Shown in pieces: positions 8,589 through 16,785 of a stretch of DNA of 64,000 bases. Under the pieces are notes generated by a model that was not told where the DNA came from, searched no databases, and worked only from the letters and a program-made list of their open reading frames with translations. Location of the stretch: positions 186,001-250,000 of the forward strand of contig NZ_JBHRWV010000009.1 of assembly GCF_042648145.1 (NCBI RefSeq). Direction: 5' to 3'. Positions within the stretch are counted from its first letter, which is position 1, and the number at the start of each line of letters is the position of its first letter. Origin of the DNA: Salinicoccus sesuvii. Its GTDB lineage: Bacteria; Bacillota; Bacilli; Staphylococcales; Salinicoccaceae. The position numbers and the translations under genes were made by a program.

Positions 8589-9344
8589 TCATACCACCGA
8601 TGCGGTTTTTCCATCGAAATCAACTAATTTATAGGCACATTCGACATCCGCCTCGACTGGAGGTTCGATATCATTCAGCTTATAGGGTACACCAAGGGCT
8701 TCCCACTTATGGACACCGAGCTGGTGATAGGGCAGGATTTCAAACTTCTGTACATTGCCGAGTGCGTTGAGGAACTTGCCCAGATTGGCCAGGTCTTCCG
8801 GATCATCGGTGAGACCGGGTACGAGCACGTGCCTCACCCAGATTGGCTGACCCCGTTCAGAGAGGCGCTCTGCAAATTTGAGAATCTGTGTATTGGGCTT
8901 AGTGGTGAGTCTGGTATGTTTTTCACTATCAATATGCTTGATATCAAGGAGTAGGAGATCCGTATACTTGAGCAAGTCATCCATTTCCTTCATATAGGCT
9001 TCACTGTCGTCTACGCAGCCAGCCGATGTATCAATGCATGTGTGGATGCCTAGAGCCTTCAGTTCTTTGAAAAGAGCAGTCAGAAAAGAGAGTTGCAGAA
9101 GCGGTTCTCCACCGCTGACGGTCACGCCGCCTCCTGAAGCTTTGAAGTAGGGCATATAAGGCTTTATCTCCTCGACCATCTCCTCTACAGTAACAACTCT
9201 TGATGCCCCCCTCATTTTCCAGGTGTCTGGATTATGGCAGAATAAGCACCTCAGCAGACACCCTTGCGTAAACAGTACATAGCGCAGCCCTGGACCGTCC
9301 AGCGTACCGAGACTTTCTACAGAATGAAGATTTCCTTTGACCAT
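8589..9344 (-). CDS. pflA: Pyruvate formate-lyase activating enzyme PflA
   Basis: 251-residue radical-SAM protein that installs the glycyl radical on PflB. The [4Fe-4S] cysteines form CLLRCLFC (C29, C33, C36), followed by the SAM-site VSGGEPLLQ and the family ending. The N-terminal SVESLGTLDGPGLRYVLFTQGC is diagnostic of glycyl-radical activases of the PflA type. It starts 27 bases after the pflB stop and is translated from the same message. It is active only without oxygen, so it implies a fermentative mode. Confidence 0.95.
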   Translation of the reverse strand: MVKGNLHSVESLGTLDGPGLRYVLFTQGCLLRCLFCHNPDTWKMRGASRVVTVEEMVEEIKPYMPYFKASGGGVTVSGGEPLLQLSFLTALFKELKALGIHTCIDTSAGCVDDSEAYMKEMDDLLKYTDLLLLDIKHIDSEKHTRLTTKPNTQILKFAERLSERGQPIWVRHVLVPGLTDDPEDLANLGKFLNALGNVQKFEILPYHQLGVHKWEALGVPYKLNDIEPPVEADVECAYKLVDFDGKTASVV

Positions 9345-9371
9345 GACAAACCCCTGCCCATCTATTGATTT

Positions 9372-11621
9372 CTACATTTTTTCGTGGAACGTACGTGCAA
9401 TGACATCCAGCTGCTGTTCTCTCGTCAATTTGATGAAATTGACGGCGTACCCGGAGACACGGATGGTCAGCTGAGGGTATTCCTCAGGGTGGGCCATCGC
9501 ATCGATTAGCGTTTCCCTATTGAATACGTTGATATTCAAGTGATGTCCATGCTGCATGGCATAGCCATCAAGAATTCCGACTAAGTTCAATTCCTGGATC
9601 CTTTCCTCTTTGCCGAGTGACTTCGGTACAATACTGAATGTATTGGAAATGCCGTCTTTACAACTGTCATATGGCAATTTGGCAACGGACGATAATGAGG
9701 CCAATGCGCCTTTCTGATCTCGCCCGTGCATTGGATTTGCACCTGGTGCAAACGGTTCGCCAGCCTTCCGTCCATCCGGTGTATTGCCGGTTTTCTTGCC
9801 ATAAACAACATTTGACGTAATGGTCAGGACGCTCATTGTATGTTCTGCATCACGATAAGTGCGGTGTTTGCGAAGCTTTGCCATAAAGCGTTCGACCAGA
9901 CTGATAGCGATATCGTCGACACGCGCATCGTTATTGCCGTATTTCGGGTAGTTGCCTTCCACTTCGAAGTCAATCGCGATACCTGATTCATTGCGAATCG
10001 GCCTCACTTTGGCATATCTGATCGCAGACAAGGAATCGGCTACGACCGACAACCCTGCAATACCGGTAGCCATCGTCCGATGCACGTCGGTGTCGTGCAG
10101 CGCCATTTCGATTCTTTCATAGCTGTACTTGTCATGCATGTAATGAATGACATTAAGAGAATTGATATAGACACCAGCAAGCCATTCCATCATTACATCG
10201 AACTTTCTATCCACCTCTTCGTAATCGAGCACTTCTGATGTGATGGATGAAAATGCAGGACCGACCTGGGCACCGGATTTCTCATCCTTGCCTCCGTTGA
10301 TTGCGTAAAGCAGTGTCTTTGCCAGATTTGCTCGGGCGCCAAAGAACTGCATCTGTCTGCCGATCCGCATTGCAGACACGCAGCATGCAATACCGTAGTC
10401 GTCTCCGTAGCTCTCGCGCATCAGATCATCATTCTCATACTGAATGGAGCTTGTTCTAATACTCATCTTCGCACAATAGGTCTTGAAGTTCGCAGGCAGC
10501 TGTTCGGACCATAGGACCGTCAGGTTTGGTTCCGGTGCAGGCCCCAGATTATCCAATGAATGCAGGAAACGGAATGAGTTTTTCGTTACAAGCGGGCGGC
10601 CATCGATGCCGACACCACCAATGGACTCTGTCACCCAGGTCGGATCGCCAGAAAACAATTCATTATAATCGGGGGTGCGGGCAAATTTCACGAGACGTAG
10701 TTTCATGATGAAGTGATCTATGATTTCCTGTACCTCGGTTTCGGTGAGCATTCCTGCCTCGATATCACGGGATGCATATATATCCAAGAAAGTTGATGTA
10801 CGACCTAGACTCATCGCTGCACCGTTCTGTTCTTTGACAGCTGCGAGGTATGCAAGATATGTCCATTGGACTGCTTCCTTGAAATCACGTGCTGGACGGG
10901 AGAGATCAAAACCGTAAGTCTCACCCAGACTCTTGAGTTCTGAAAGTGCACGATACTGTTCCGACATCTCTTCACGCAGACGAATGATCTCCTCAGTCAT
11001 GACGCTCGTCATGCTGTCATATTCTTTCTTTTTCTCGGTCATGAGGAAATCAACACCATACAGAGCGACTCTACGATAGTCTCCGATGATTCTACCGCGT
11101 CCATAGGCATCGGGAAGACCAGTGATAATACCGGCCTTGCGACATGCCATCATTTCTTTCGAGTAGGCATCGAATACGCCCTGATTATGGGTCTTACGGT
11201 AGTTCGTAAAAATTCTTTCAGTCTCTTTATCCAGTTCGTATCCATAAGCATCACATGCCGCTTTTGCCATTCTTATACCACCGAATGGCTGCATAGATCG
11301 CTTGAATGGTTTTTCAGTCTGAAAACCGACAACCGTTTCCAGCTTCTTATCAAGGTAGCCTGCCCCATGGGAAGTAATGGTGGAGACGACCTTTGTATCC
11401 ATATCCCACATACCGCCCCGTTCGCGTTCCTCTTTCGACAATTCCATTACTTGTTTCCATAGATGCTCCGTTGCTTTAGTAGGACCCGCCAAAAATTCAT
11501 CTGTACCTTCGTATAGCGTATAGTTGAGTTGGATGAACGTTCTGACATCCACCTTTTCGCTCCATTGACCTGTTACGAACCCTTCCCATGCCTCATTTCT
11601 CGCGATTCGATCCTTTAACAT
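9372..11621 (-). CDS. pflB: Formate C-acetyltransferase (pyruvate formate-lyase) PflB
   Basis: 749-residue glycyl radical enzyme that converts pyruvate and CoA to acetyl-CoA and formate anaerobically. The catalytic pair C413-C414 lies in YGIACCVSAMRIG and the radical glycine is G724 in RVSGYAV, 25 residues from the end, as in the family. Length equals that of staphylococcal PflB. It heads the pflB-pflA operon; the upstream region has a near-consensus Rex operator over the promoter, implying induction at high NADH. Formate produced here could feed the FdhA encoded at 23.6 kb. Confidence 0.96.
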   Translation of the reverse strand: MLKDRIARNEAWEGFVTGQWSEKVDVRTFIQLNYTLYEGTDEFLAGPTKATEHLWKQVMELSKEERERGGMWDMDTKVVSTITSHGAGYLDKKLETVVGFQTEKPFKRSMQPFGGIRMAKAACDAYGYELDKETERIFTNYRKTHNQGVFDAYSKEMMACRKAGIITGLPDAYGRGRIIGDYRRVALYGVDFLMTEKKKEYDSMTSVMTEEIIRLREEMSEQYRALSELKSLGETYGFDLSRPARDFKEAVQWTYLAYLAAVKEQNGAAMSLGRTSTFLDIYASRDIEAGMLTETEVQEIIDHFIMKLRLVKFARTPDYNELFSGDPTWVTESIGGVGIDGRPLVTKNSFRFLHSLDNLGPAPEPNLTVLWSEQLPANFKTYCAKMSIRTSSIQYENDDLMRESYGDDYGIACCVSAMRIGRQMQFFGARANLAKTLLYAINGGKDEKSGAQVGPAFSSITSEVLDYEEVDRKFDVMMEWLAGVYINSLNVIHYMHDKYSYERIEMALHDTDVHRTMATGIAGLSVVADSLSAIRYAKVRPIRNESGIAIDFEVEGNYPKYGNNDARVDDIAISLVERFMAKLRKHRTYRDAEHTMSVLTITSNVVYGKKTGNTPDGRKAGEPFAPGANPMHGRDQKGALASLSSVAKLPYDSCKDGISNTFSIVPKSLGKEERIQELNLVGILDGYAMQHGHHLNINVFNRETLIDAMAHPEEYPQLTIRVSGYAVNFIKLTREQQLDVIARTFHEKM

Positions 11622-11660
11622 AATAACTCCTCCAGTTATTGTTCAATTAATCACAAGTTT

Positions 11661-11690
11661 AGTATAGCACTATAGTGAATAAATTCACAT
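11661..11690 (-). promoter_or_regulatory. Rex (redox repressor) operator overlapping the pflB promoter
   Basis: TAGTGAATAAATTCACAT at 11673-11690 matches the Staphylococcus Rex consensus TTGTGAAWWWWTTCACAA at 16 of 18 positions. Reading the minus strand, a -10 hexamer TATACT lies at 11666-11661, so the operator covers the -35 area. Rex repression of pflBA relieved by NADH is known in S. aureus; its action here is inferred. Confidence 0.75.
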
Positions 11691-11811
11691 ATTATTTTTA
11701 TAAATTTGTGACAACTTATCGTCTATATAATTGAGTTCCGACCCATTATTATGAGATAATGGAATAAATAGGATTATAGAAGATTTCTTTATTTTCAGGA
11801 GGTTTTGGGAG

Positions 11812-12135
11812 ATGACACGATGCGCGCATTGCGGAAACCGCTGGACAATCGGAGATAAACTGAGAGAGTCGTTCAAATTTTCGTTTGATCGCAGTATGAC
11901 CTGTCCCTACTGTGGGGAGAAACAGTATCTTACGCGTAGATATATGAAGAAAAGCATGCTTATTACTTTTTTAATGAGCTTGATCATGTTTCTACCATCC
12001 TTTTTCAGTGTGACATGGCAGGTTCACGTTGCATTTATAATCATTTCAATACCCACTGCTTTTTTTCTGATTCTATATACCTTTGAACTCACTAGTGCGT
12101 ATGAAGGGGATTTTTGGGATGACCAGATACGGTAG
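11812..12135 (+). CDS. Zinc-ribbon membrane protein (CxxC...CxxC family)
   Basis: 107-residue protein. The N-terminus is a zinc ribbon with C4-x2-C7 (CAHC) and a second CPYC about 28 residues later, matching the short Bacillota family with a CXXC-CXXC ribbon followed by two membrane segments. Hydrophobic helices occupy roughly residues 46-67 and 71-90. AGGAGG is 9 bases before the ATG. The gene overlaps the following small membrane gene by 17 bases, so the two are translationally coupled. Its function is unknown. Confidence 0.75.
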   Translation: MTRCAHCGNRWTIGDKLRESFKFSFDRSMTCPYCGEKQYLTRRYMKKSMLITFLMSLIMFLPSFFSVTWQVHVAFIIISIPTAFFLILYTFELTSAYEGDFWDDQIR

Positions 12136-12331
12136 AAATATCGCTGTGATTGCCTTGTTACTTTCTATCCAATTGTTTATCTTCAATTATTGGCTGGATT
12201 TTGTGTGGTGGGGCAATGTATTCTTGATTATAGGGGCGTTATTTGCCATAGGGACTAATGTTGTAGCTATATGGCATGCTAGAAAGTATAATTATGATAT
12301 TAGCGATAACAACTATATGAAAGGGATATAG
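12119..12331 (+). CDS. Small two-helix membrane protein
   Basis: 70-residue protein with two hydrophobic helices (about residues 8-25 and 31-50) and a polar C-terminal tail. The ATG at 12119 follows AAGGGG by about ten bases and lies inside the end of the zinc-ribbon gene, suggesting coupled translation. I do not recognise the family. The close pairing suggests the two proteins act together in the membrane. Confidence 0.6.
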   Translation: MTRYGRNIAVIALLLSIQLFIFNYWLDFVWWGNVFLIIGALFAIGTNVVAIWHARKYNYDISDNNYMKGI

Positions 12332-12420
12332 ATACGGATATTGAAAGGTGGCAATACAATGTGGTTATTGTATCTGATTTCAAACCTGTAGTTTAGAACA
12401 AATTACAGGAGGAGATAAGA

Positions 12421-13173
12421 ATGACAAAAAATTGGGCAGAGAAGTTTTATGAAACACAGTATCGCATACTGAGGCAAGAGGGCGAAATCACTGATTACGA
12501 AAAACATTTTGCTAAAGATATAAAAGAGCAGCTTGGCAAACCGCTTGGCAATATACTCGAACTCGGTGCCTGGGACGGCAGGTTAGCCCGCACCTTGGCT
12601 GCCCATGCTGAAAGCATTACTACAGTTGAGCTGGTTCCAGAGATGGTCTCAGTGGCTAAAAGCCATTCTACGCCCAATATAATGGCGTTATGCGGCAACT
12701 TCTATGAAATTGAGCTTGATAATACTTTCGATACAGTGCTCTACATGGATGGATTTGGTGTCGGTGAGGATAGAGACCAGTTGTTATTACTTGAGCGAAT
12801 ACGCAATTGGCTAAGCGATGAAGGTACAATCATAATCGATGTCTATAACCCCGTACATTGGATAAAAGCGGATGGACAGACGATGCGACCTGATCCAGTA
12901 AACCATCCCACCGTACAAAGGCGTTACGATTATGATCACAAGAATAATAAGATGATTGATACGTGGTGGCAAACTGATGTGGCTGAAGATGCAGTCTCAC
13001 AGTATTTAAAATGTTATACACCAGAAGAGATTTACATGTTATGCCAAAGAGCAGGACTTGATATTGTAGGTTACTTCCCTAATGGCGCTATGGATTATAA
13101 CGCATGGCGGTATTATGATAACGCTTCGCTCCGGGAATGTCTTTCCTATCGTATTAAAGCCAAAAGAAATTAA
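12421..13173 (+). CDS. Class I SAM-dependent methyltransferase
   Basis: 250-residue Rossmann-fold methyltransferase. Motif I is LELGAWDGRLARTL, the acidic strand-2 end is TTVELVPEMV, and the post-I region DTVLYMDGFGVGEDRDQLLLLERI fits small-molecule methyltransferases. AGGAGG lies 8 bases before the ATG. It is a single gene with its own terminator. Substrate unknown; no neighbouring pathway gives a clue. Confidence 0.82.
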   Translation: MTKNWAEKFYETQYRILRQEGEITDYEKHFAKDIKEQLGKPLGNILELGAWDGRLARTLAAHAESITTVELVPEMVSVAKSHSTPNIMALCGNFYEIELDNTFDTVLYMDGFGVGEDRDQLLLLERIRNWLSDEGTIIIDVYNPVHWIKADGQTMRPDPVNHPTVQRRYDYDHKNNKMIDTWWQTDVAEDAVSQYLKCYTPEEIYMLCQRAGLDIVGYFPNGAMDYNAWRYYDNASLRECLSYRIKAKRN

Positions 13174-13204
13174 GCTTTTCGTTTCTATATAGTAGCAATA
13201 TATT

Positions 13205-13244
13205 AATAGAAGCCATGGTGTAATTGCCATGGCTTCTATTTTTC
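13205..13244. terminator. Bidirectional terminator
   Basis: 14-bp stem AATAGAAGCCATGG / CCATGGCTTCTATT (13205-13218 with 13227-13240) followed by T residues; shared by the methyltransferase gene and the convergent IsdG-like gene. Confidence 0.88.
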
Positions 13245-13247
13245 TTT

Positions 13248-13577
13248 CTATTCTGGGTGGTGCTGAACAAATACTTCGTAGGTTGACAACTCGGCACCGA
13301 TTATCGGATTATCTTCTGGCTTACTCTCCTGCTCAGTCGATGCATGCGTTTTCTGAGTTGCTCTGCTTTCTCTCCAGGTTTTGAAACTATCGTGACTCTC
13401 CCATGTTGTGCACACCTCAATAACATCTTCTTCTTTTGTACCTTCCTTGATCAACACTTCCATTAATATGAATCCTTTAAAGGTATGGATCGACTTCGCT
13501 TTGGAGAATCTTTCTGCAACTTCATGTGCCCGCCCTTTTTTAATACTGATTCTATTTACTGCTTTAATCATAAGCAT
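13248..13577 (-). CDS. IsdG/IsdI-type heme-degrading monooxygenase
   Basis: 109-residue antibiotic-biosynthesis-monooxygenase-fold protein. It carries the three catalytic residues of staphylococcal IsdG at equivalent positions, N8, W68 and H78 (AVNRISIKKG, FKTWRES, QKTHA), one residue later than in IsdG. Relatives open heme to staphylobilin-type products and free iron. ATG 13577 has AAGGGGG about 5 bases upstream; an upstream in-frame start would run through the operator repeat. No Isd surface or transport genes are nearby, so uptake is encoded elsewhere or it handles internal heme. Confidence 0.83.
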   Translation of the reverse strand: MLMIKAVNRISIKKGRAHEVAERFSKAKSIHTFKGFILMEVLIKEGTKEEDVIEVCTTWESHDSFKTWRESRATQKTHASTEQESKPEDNPIIGAELSTYEVFVQHHPE

Positions 13578-13592
13578 AATAGCCCCCTTAAA

Positions 13593-13616
13593 GTGGTATA
13601 TAAAATAATATACCAC
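13593..13616 (-). promoter_or_regulatory. Inverted repeat upstream of the IsdG-like gene, candidate operator
   Basis: Perfect 9-bp arms GTGGTATAT / ATATACCAC separated by AAAATA, 16 bases before the start codon. It does not match a Fur box. The arms recall operators of GntR/YtrA-like repressors, but no regulator gene is adjacent. Confidence 0.55.
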
Positions 13617-13799
13617 GAGTGATGTTATTCAATAAAATATGAGATTTTAAATCAGTATTATTTACTTTCAGTAAGTGTGCCATGTAAAATATATAGAGTC
13701 GGAGAAGAAATATTTCCAGGAATAAGCAAAGGCGACCATGTGAGTTTGCCGTCAGCCGAGATCTATCTATAGGGATCGGAGCCGATTACATACCTGGGG

Positions 13800-13827
13800 C
13801 CGGTATCAGTATGATACTTGATACCGG
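13800..13827 (+). repeat. Long hairpin upstream of hmoB
   Basis: CCGGTATCA (13800-13808) pairs with TGATACCGG (13819-13827) and the inner GTAT pairs with ATAC with a one-base bulge, giving a stem of about 13 bp and almost no loop. Only a weak T-rich tail follows, and no gene is upstream on this strand, so an operator or 5' leader structure is more likely than a terminator. Confidence 0.55.
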
Positions 13828-13876
13828 TATTTCTAGCTAAATTAATAATGAAAAAAGTATATCTGGAGGCAAGAAC

Positions 13877-14314
13877 GTGATACTTATCGATCAGGAAAAA
13901 AACTATAGGGTGGTCGTCAAAGAGAACTTTGCATCCATCCGTACTAGCACAGAAACAAAATACTACACGATCATCGAAAGTCAGGGCGAAATTGAGAACA
14001 GTGGATATTGTGTCCTTAACAATGTCTACGTAAATGAAGGCATGGAAGGCCCTTTCGAAGCACGTTTTCTCAGTCGCCAATCGAACCTTGGTACAGTAGA
14101 CGGATATAAGGCACTGCGTGTAATGAAATCAGAGGCCGACATGTATTACGTCATCCTTTCTCTCTGGGAAACAGAAGCAGCCTTTCACAATTGGCAAGAT
14201 TCCACCCAGTACAAATCGACTCATAAAAACAGAGGTACTAAGTCGGGCTTGGATCGGGAAATAGTCGACAGAGAGAAATCTTTTAATTTTCGTTTCTATC
14301 TCGGTGGAGAGTAG
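13877..14314 (+). CDS. HmoB-like heme monooxygenase, N-terminally short
   Basis: 145-residue protein closely resembling Bacillus HmoB and the staphylococcal TRAP protein: GEIENSGYCVLNNVYV, GYKALRVMKSEADMYYVILSLWETEAAFHNWQ and YKSTHKNRG line up with HmoB, with candidate catalytic N48, W106 and H116. Family members are about 165 residues, so some 20 N-terminal residues are missing. The GTG start has GGAGG 7 bases upstream. An ATG at 13848 opens a ten-codon frame, MKKVYLEART-stop, whose TGA overlaps this GTG; it looks like the lost HmoB N-terminus (MKVYITYGT in B. subtilis) now out of frame. Heme degradation is plausible but activity is uncertain. Confidence 0.75.
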   Translation: MILIDQEKNYRVVVKENFASIRTSTETKYYTIIESQGEIENSGYCVLNNVYVNEGMEGPFEARFLSRQSNLGTVDGYKALRVMKSEADMYYVILSLWETEAAFHNWQDSTQYKSTHKNRGTKSGLDREIVDREKSFNFRFYLGGE

Positions 14315-14615
14315 AAAGTAGATTCTTGCAACACTACTTTTCATATTGAAACGAAGGATCTTAAGCAAACAATAAGAAAAGAAGTGTTACATATAGAACA
14401 TTCTCTGGAACACGTTCCACCGCAATTTGTAGCACACTACTCAGTCTCTTATCCTTGTAAATCTAAAATCTCCATCGAATACTAACGTTCGCTCTATCTT
14501 TTATTATGTGTACAGAGCCATTCGTTTATGTTTTAACTCGTCACACGATTTTTACTAGCCGAGATAGTTTTAAAAGCAGTCAATTACACCATTGATGCGC
14601 ATCACGTGACTGCCA
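14315..14615. other. Gene-free spacer of 301 bp
   Basis: No supported coding frame. It contains the palindromes TGGAACACGTTCCA (14406-14419) and GATGCGCATC (near 14594); neither is tied to a known regulator. Confidence 0.4.
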
Positions 14616-15239
14616 TTAATCTCGATACTCTGAAGAAAACTGAGCTTTAAGCAAGTACGTAACAGGGTTGTCCTTAAATACCTCTTCAGCACTCCTAGAA
14701 CCGTCGTTTATTACTTCGGGAATAAATCCAGTAATATTGGTGTTTACGTCGGCATACTGAATGATACCAATAACAACAGCCTGTTGGTTACTGAAATCGG
14801 CGTCATTTATCTCGTTATTGTATGTCCAAGCGTCAATTCCTTCTTTATCCAATATAACGTCATACATACTACTAGATGATCCAGTATTTTCGCCGTCAAT
14901 CCGTATAATGCTCATTGTTCTCTTTTCAGATTCCTCACCTGTTTCTTGAATTAAAAAATATAAATGTTCGTTCTCACTTTTTTCTGTTCTCACCAAACCA
15001 TGTGATAACAAATCTTCTTCCTGTTTTTCGCCATAGTTATACTCTTCAACCCAGATATTCAAATGAGGATTCTCCAAGTTTTTGTGCTCTAGCTCATAAG
15101 CAAAAGTGATTTCTGCTAATGCATTCGCAAGATGACTCTCCCTATCTGAGAGTGATATCGTTTCTATTGAATTTCTCTCATTTCCACACCCGGTGAGAAC
15201 AATCAAAACAGTTATGATGCACAAACTCATTTTCTTCAT
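14616..15239 (-). CDS. Putative lipoprotein of unknown function
   Basis: 207-residue secreted protein. The N-terminus MKKMSLCIITVLIVLTGCG is a lipoprotein signal with lipobox LTGC, so the mature protein is anchored by a diacylglyceryl cysteine on the outer face of the membrane. The remainder is acidic and hydrophilic; I recognise no domain. GGAGG sits 6 bases before ATG 15239, which decides this start over an upstream in-frame one that would hide the signal peptide. It is divergent from the NUDIX gene and alone. Confidence 0.75.
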   Translation of the reverse strand: MKKMSLCIITVLIVLTGCGNERNSIETISLSDRESHLANALAEITFAYELEHKNLENPHLNIWVEEYNYGEKQEEDLLSHGLVRTEKSENEHLYFLIQETGEESEKRTMSIIRIDGENTGSSSSMYDVILDKEGIDAWTYNNEINDADFSNQQAVVIGIIQYADVNTNITGFIPEVINDGSRSAEEVFKDNPVTYLLKAQFSSEYRD

Positions 15240-15339
15240 AAATGCCTCCAATTTTAATATCAAATGACTCATCACAATTCTTAATGGACATCTAAAATGA
15301 TACACTGGTTATAACAATATTTTAACATTGAGGTGGATT

Positions 15340-15786
15340 ATGAGTAGGGCAGAAATGGTAATTCTTACAAATATGTGCATGATTGAAAATGACAAGGGCC
15401 AGATATTAATTCAAGATAGAATGAAACAGAACTGGCCTGGAGTGACTTTTCCAGGCGGTCATATCGAAAAGAACGAATCTTTTCATGACGCTGTTGTACG
15501 TGAAGTATTCGAGGAGACTGGACTCACTATCAGAAATCCAAAACTTTGTGGAGTAAAGCAGTTCCAAACTGCTAACGAAGAACGGTATATTGTGTTCTTC
15601 TACAAGGCGAAGGAATATGAGGGAGAATTAACAAGTTCTGCGGAGGGGGAGGTCTTCTGGATAGAACCTGATGCACTGAAAAATTACACGCTGGCTAATG
15701 ATTTTGAAGAAATGTACAAAGTATTTTCGGACGAAGCTATATCTGAATTCTATTATAACGAAGAGTGGGAGATTGCTCTCATGTAG
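15340..15786 (+). CDS. NUDIX hydrolase (MutT-like, 8-oxo-dGTP type)
   Basis: 148-residue NUDIX protein. The complete Nudix box GGHIEKNESFHDAVVREVFEETGL fits G-x5-E-x7-REVxEETGU, so it should hydrolyse a nucleoside diphosphate derivative with Mg2+. WPGVTFPGGH before the box resembles 8-oxo-dGTP diphosphatases of the YvcI/MutT group, making nucleotide-pool cleaning the likeliest role. GAGGTGG precedes ATG 15340, ruling out a TTG at 15328. Single gene. Confidence 0.85.
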   Translation: MSRAEMVILTNMCMIENDKGQILIQDRMKQNWPGVTFPGGHIEKNESFHDAVVREVFEETGLTIRNPKLCGVKQFQTANEERYIVFFYKAKEYEGELTSSAEGEVFWIEPDALKNYTLANDFEEMYKVFSDEAISEFYYNEEWEIALM

Positions 15787-15793
15787 TTAAAAG

Positions 15794-15911
15794 CGTTATC
15801 GATATATTATAACGATGTGCGATATAACCAGGATACCTCAAGTATTACATAGCATTTCGGTGATAACGTTAAACATTATCGTTCGACCGCGAAGTTTGGT
15901 AGTGCTATACT
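15794..15911 (+). promoter_or_regulatory. hsp20 promoter region with GTTATCG-type repeats
   Basis: A promoter-like pair TTCGAC (15882-15887), 18-base spacer, TATACT (15906-15911) with TGC just before it. Upstream lie CGTTAT/ATAACG inverted arms (15794-15799, 15809-15814) and TAACGTTAAA (15864-15873) with flanking GATAA/TTATC. Neither a CIRCE nor a CtsR operator was seen. Confidence 0.45.
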
Positions 15912-15968
15912 AGAAATCCAAGAGAGTGCATCAAGTCTAGTATAAAATCATTTAAGGAGAGATGTAAA

Positions 15969-16394
15969 ATGGCTTACGAACCGAGACCCTCCAATAGCCT
16001 TTTCGACATGAATCCGAGCGATATCTTTAGAGATTTTGGACGTCAGTTGTTCCCACAACTACCGGAGAGCACGATGAAAACAGATATTCGTGAATACGAC
16101 ACCACCTATGTACTCGAAGCAGAACTCCCAGGTATTGAAAAGAAAAACATTAATATAGAATACACAAACGGTATACTTTCCATTTCGGCTAATCAATCAA
16201 CAGATAATGAAGTAAAAAATGACCTCGGCCGCATCATACACCGGGAACGTAGCTTGAGCACAATCAAACGACAATTTACGTTCGATAATATTAGAGAGGA
16301 CGGTATTACAGCTGATTTTAGCAATGGGGTACTAAAAGTGACCCTACCCAAGACCAGCAGAGCGATGCATTCAAAACGTATTGAAATCAACTAG
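15969..16394 (+). CDS. Hsp20/alpha-crystallin small heat-shock protein
   Basis: 141-residue small heat-shock protein. The alpha-crystallin domain covers about residues 37-130 (MKTDIREYDTTYVLEAELPGIEKKNINIEYTNG onward) with the closing signature ADFSNGVLKVTLPK; a short tail RIEIN provides an I-x-I motif for oligomer assembly. Such proteins hold unfolding client proteins without ATP. AAGGAGAG precedes the ATG. Single gene with its own promoter and terminator. Confidence 0.92.
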   Translation: MAYEPRPSNSLFDMNPSDIFRDFGRQLFPQLPESTMKTDIREYDTTYVLEAELPGIEKKNINIEYTNGILSISANQSTDNEVKNDLGRIIHRERSLSTIKRQFTFDNIREDGITADFSNGVLKVTLPKTSRAMHSKRIEIN

Positions 16395-16415
16395 ACAAAT
16401 TTGCGTTGTGAGTTT

Positions 16416-16446
16416 AAGAGCATGGATCTTCTGATCCATGCTCTTT
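16416..16446 (+). terminator. Rho-independent terminator of hsp20
   Basis: 13-bp stem AAGAGCATGGATC / GATCCATGCTCTT with loop TTCT, 20 bases after the hsp20 stop. Confidence 0.85.
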
Positions 16447-16785
16447 GTTCATAGCTCTTTTCTTGAAGTAGTAGAAAAAGTATAATTTCAGCTAAAGCAG
16501 AACTCGAGATATATAATCAAGACAACCATTCATCCAAAAAGTTTATTTCATTTCAATCAGTAGCGCTACATATGTCATTTACGATCTCTTTCTACACTCC
16601 CAAAGACAGTGCATCAACCAAAAAAATCTTTAGGGTCTTTAATAACTATTCTATTGGCTATGCGACTTTTATGCTAGCTTTCTGAACTTTTAAATGAGTA
16701 CTTTATGCAAGGAATACGAGAAGTCTATGTCACACCGTAGAAATTTCAGTATAATGGAAGGTAACATTTAACAGGAGTGGATACT
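16447..16785 (+). promoter_or_regulatory. Spacer with probable fbp promoter
   Basis: A 340-bp non-coding stretch. TATAAT at 16750-16755 with ATGTCA at 16727-16732 (17-base spacer) is a plausible sigma-A promoter 30 bases before the fbp start. Nothing else was recognised. Confidence 0.45.

Noticed and set aside
14406..14419. TGGAACACGTTCCA as a LexA (SOS) box
   Set aside because: The Bacillota LexA box has four bases between GAAC and GTTC; here there are two, and no gene start is next to it.
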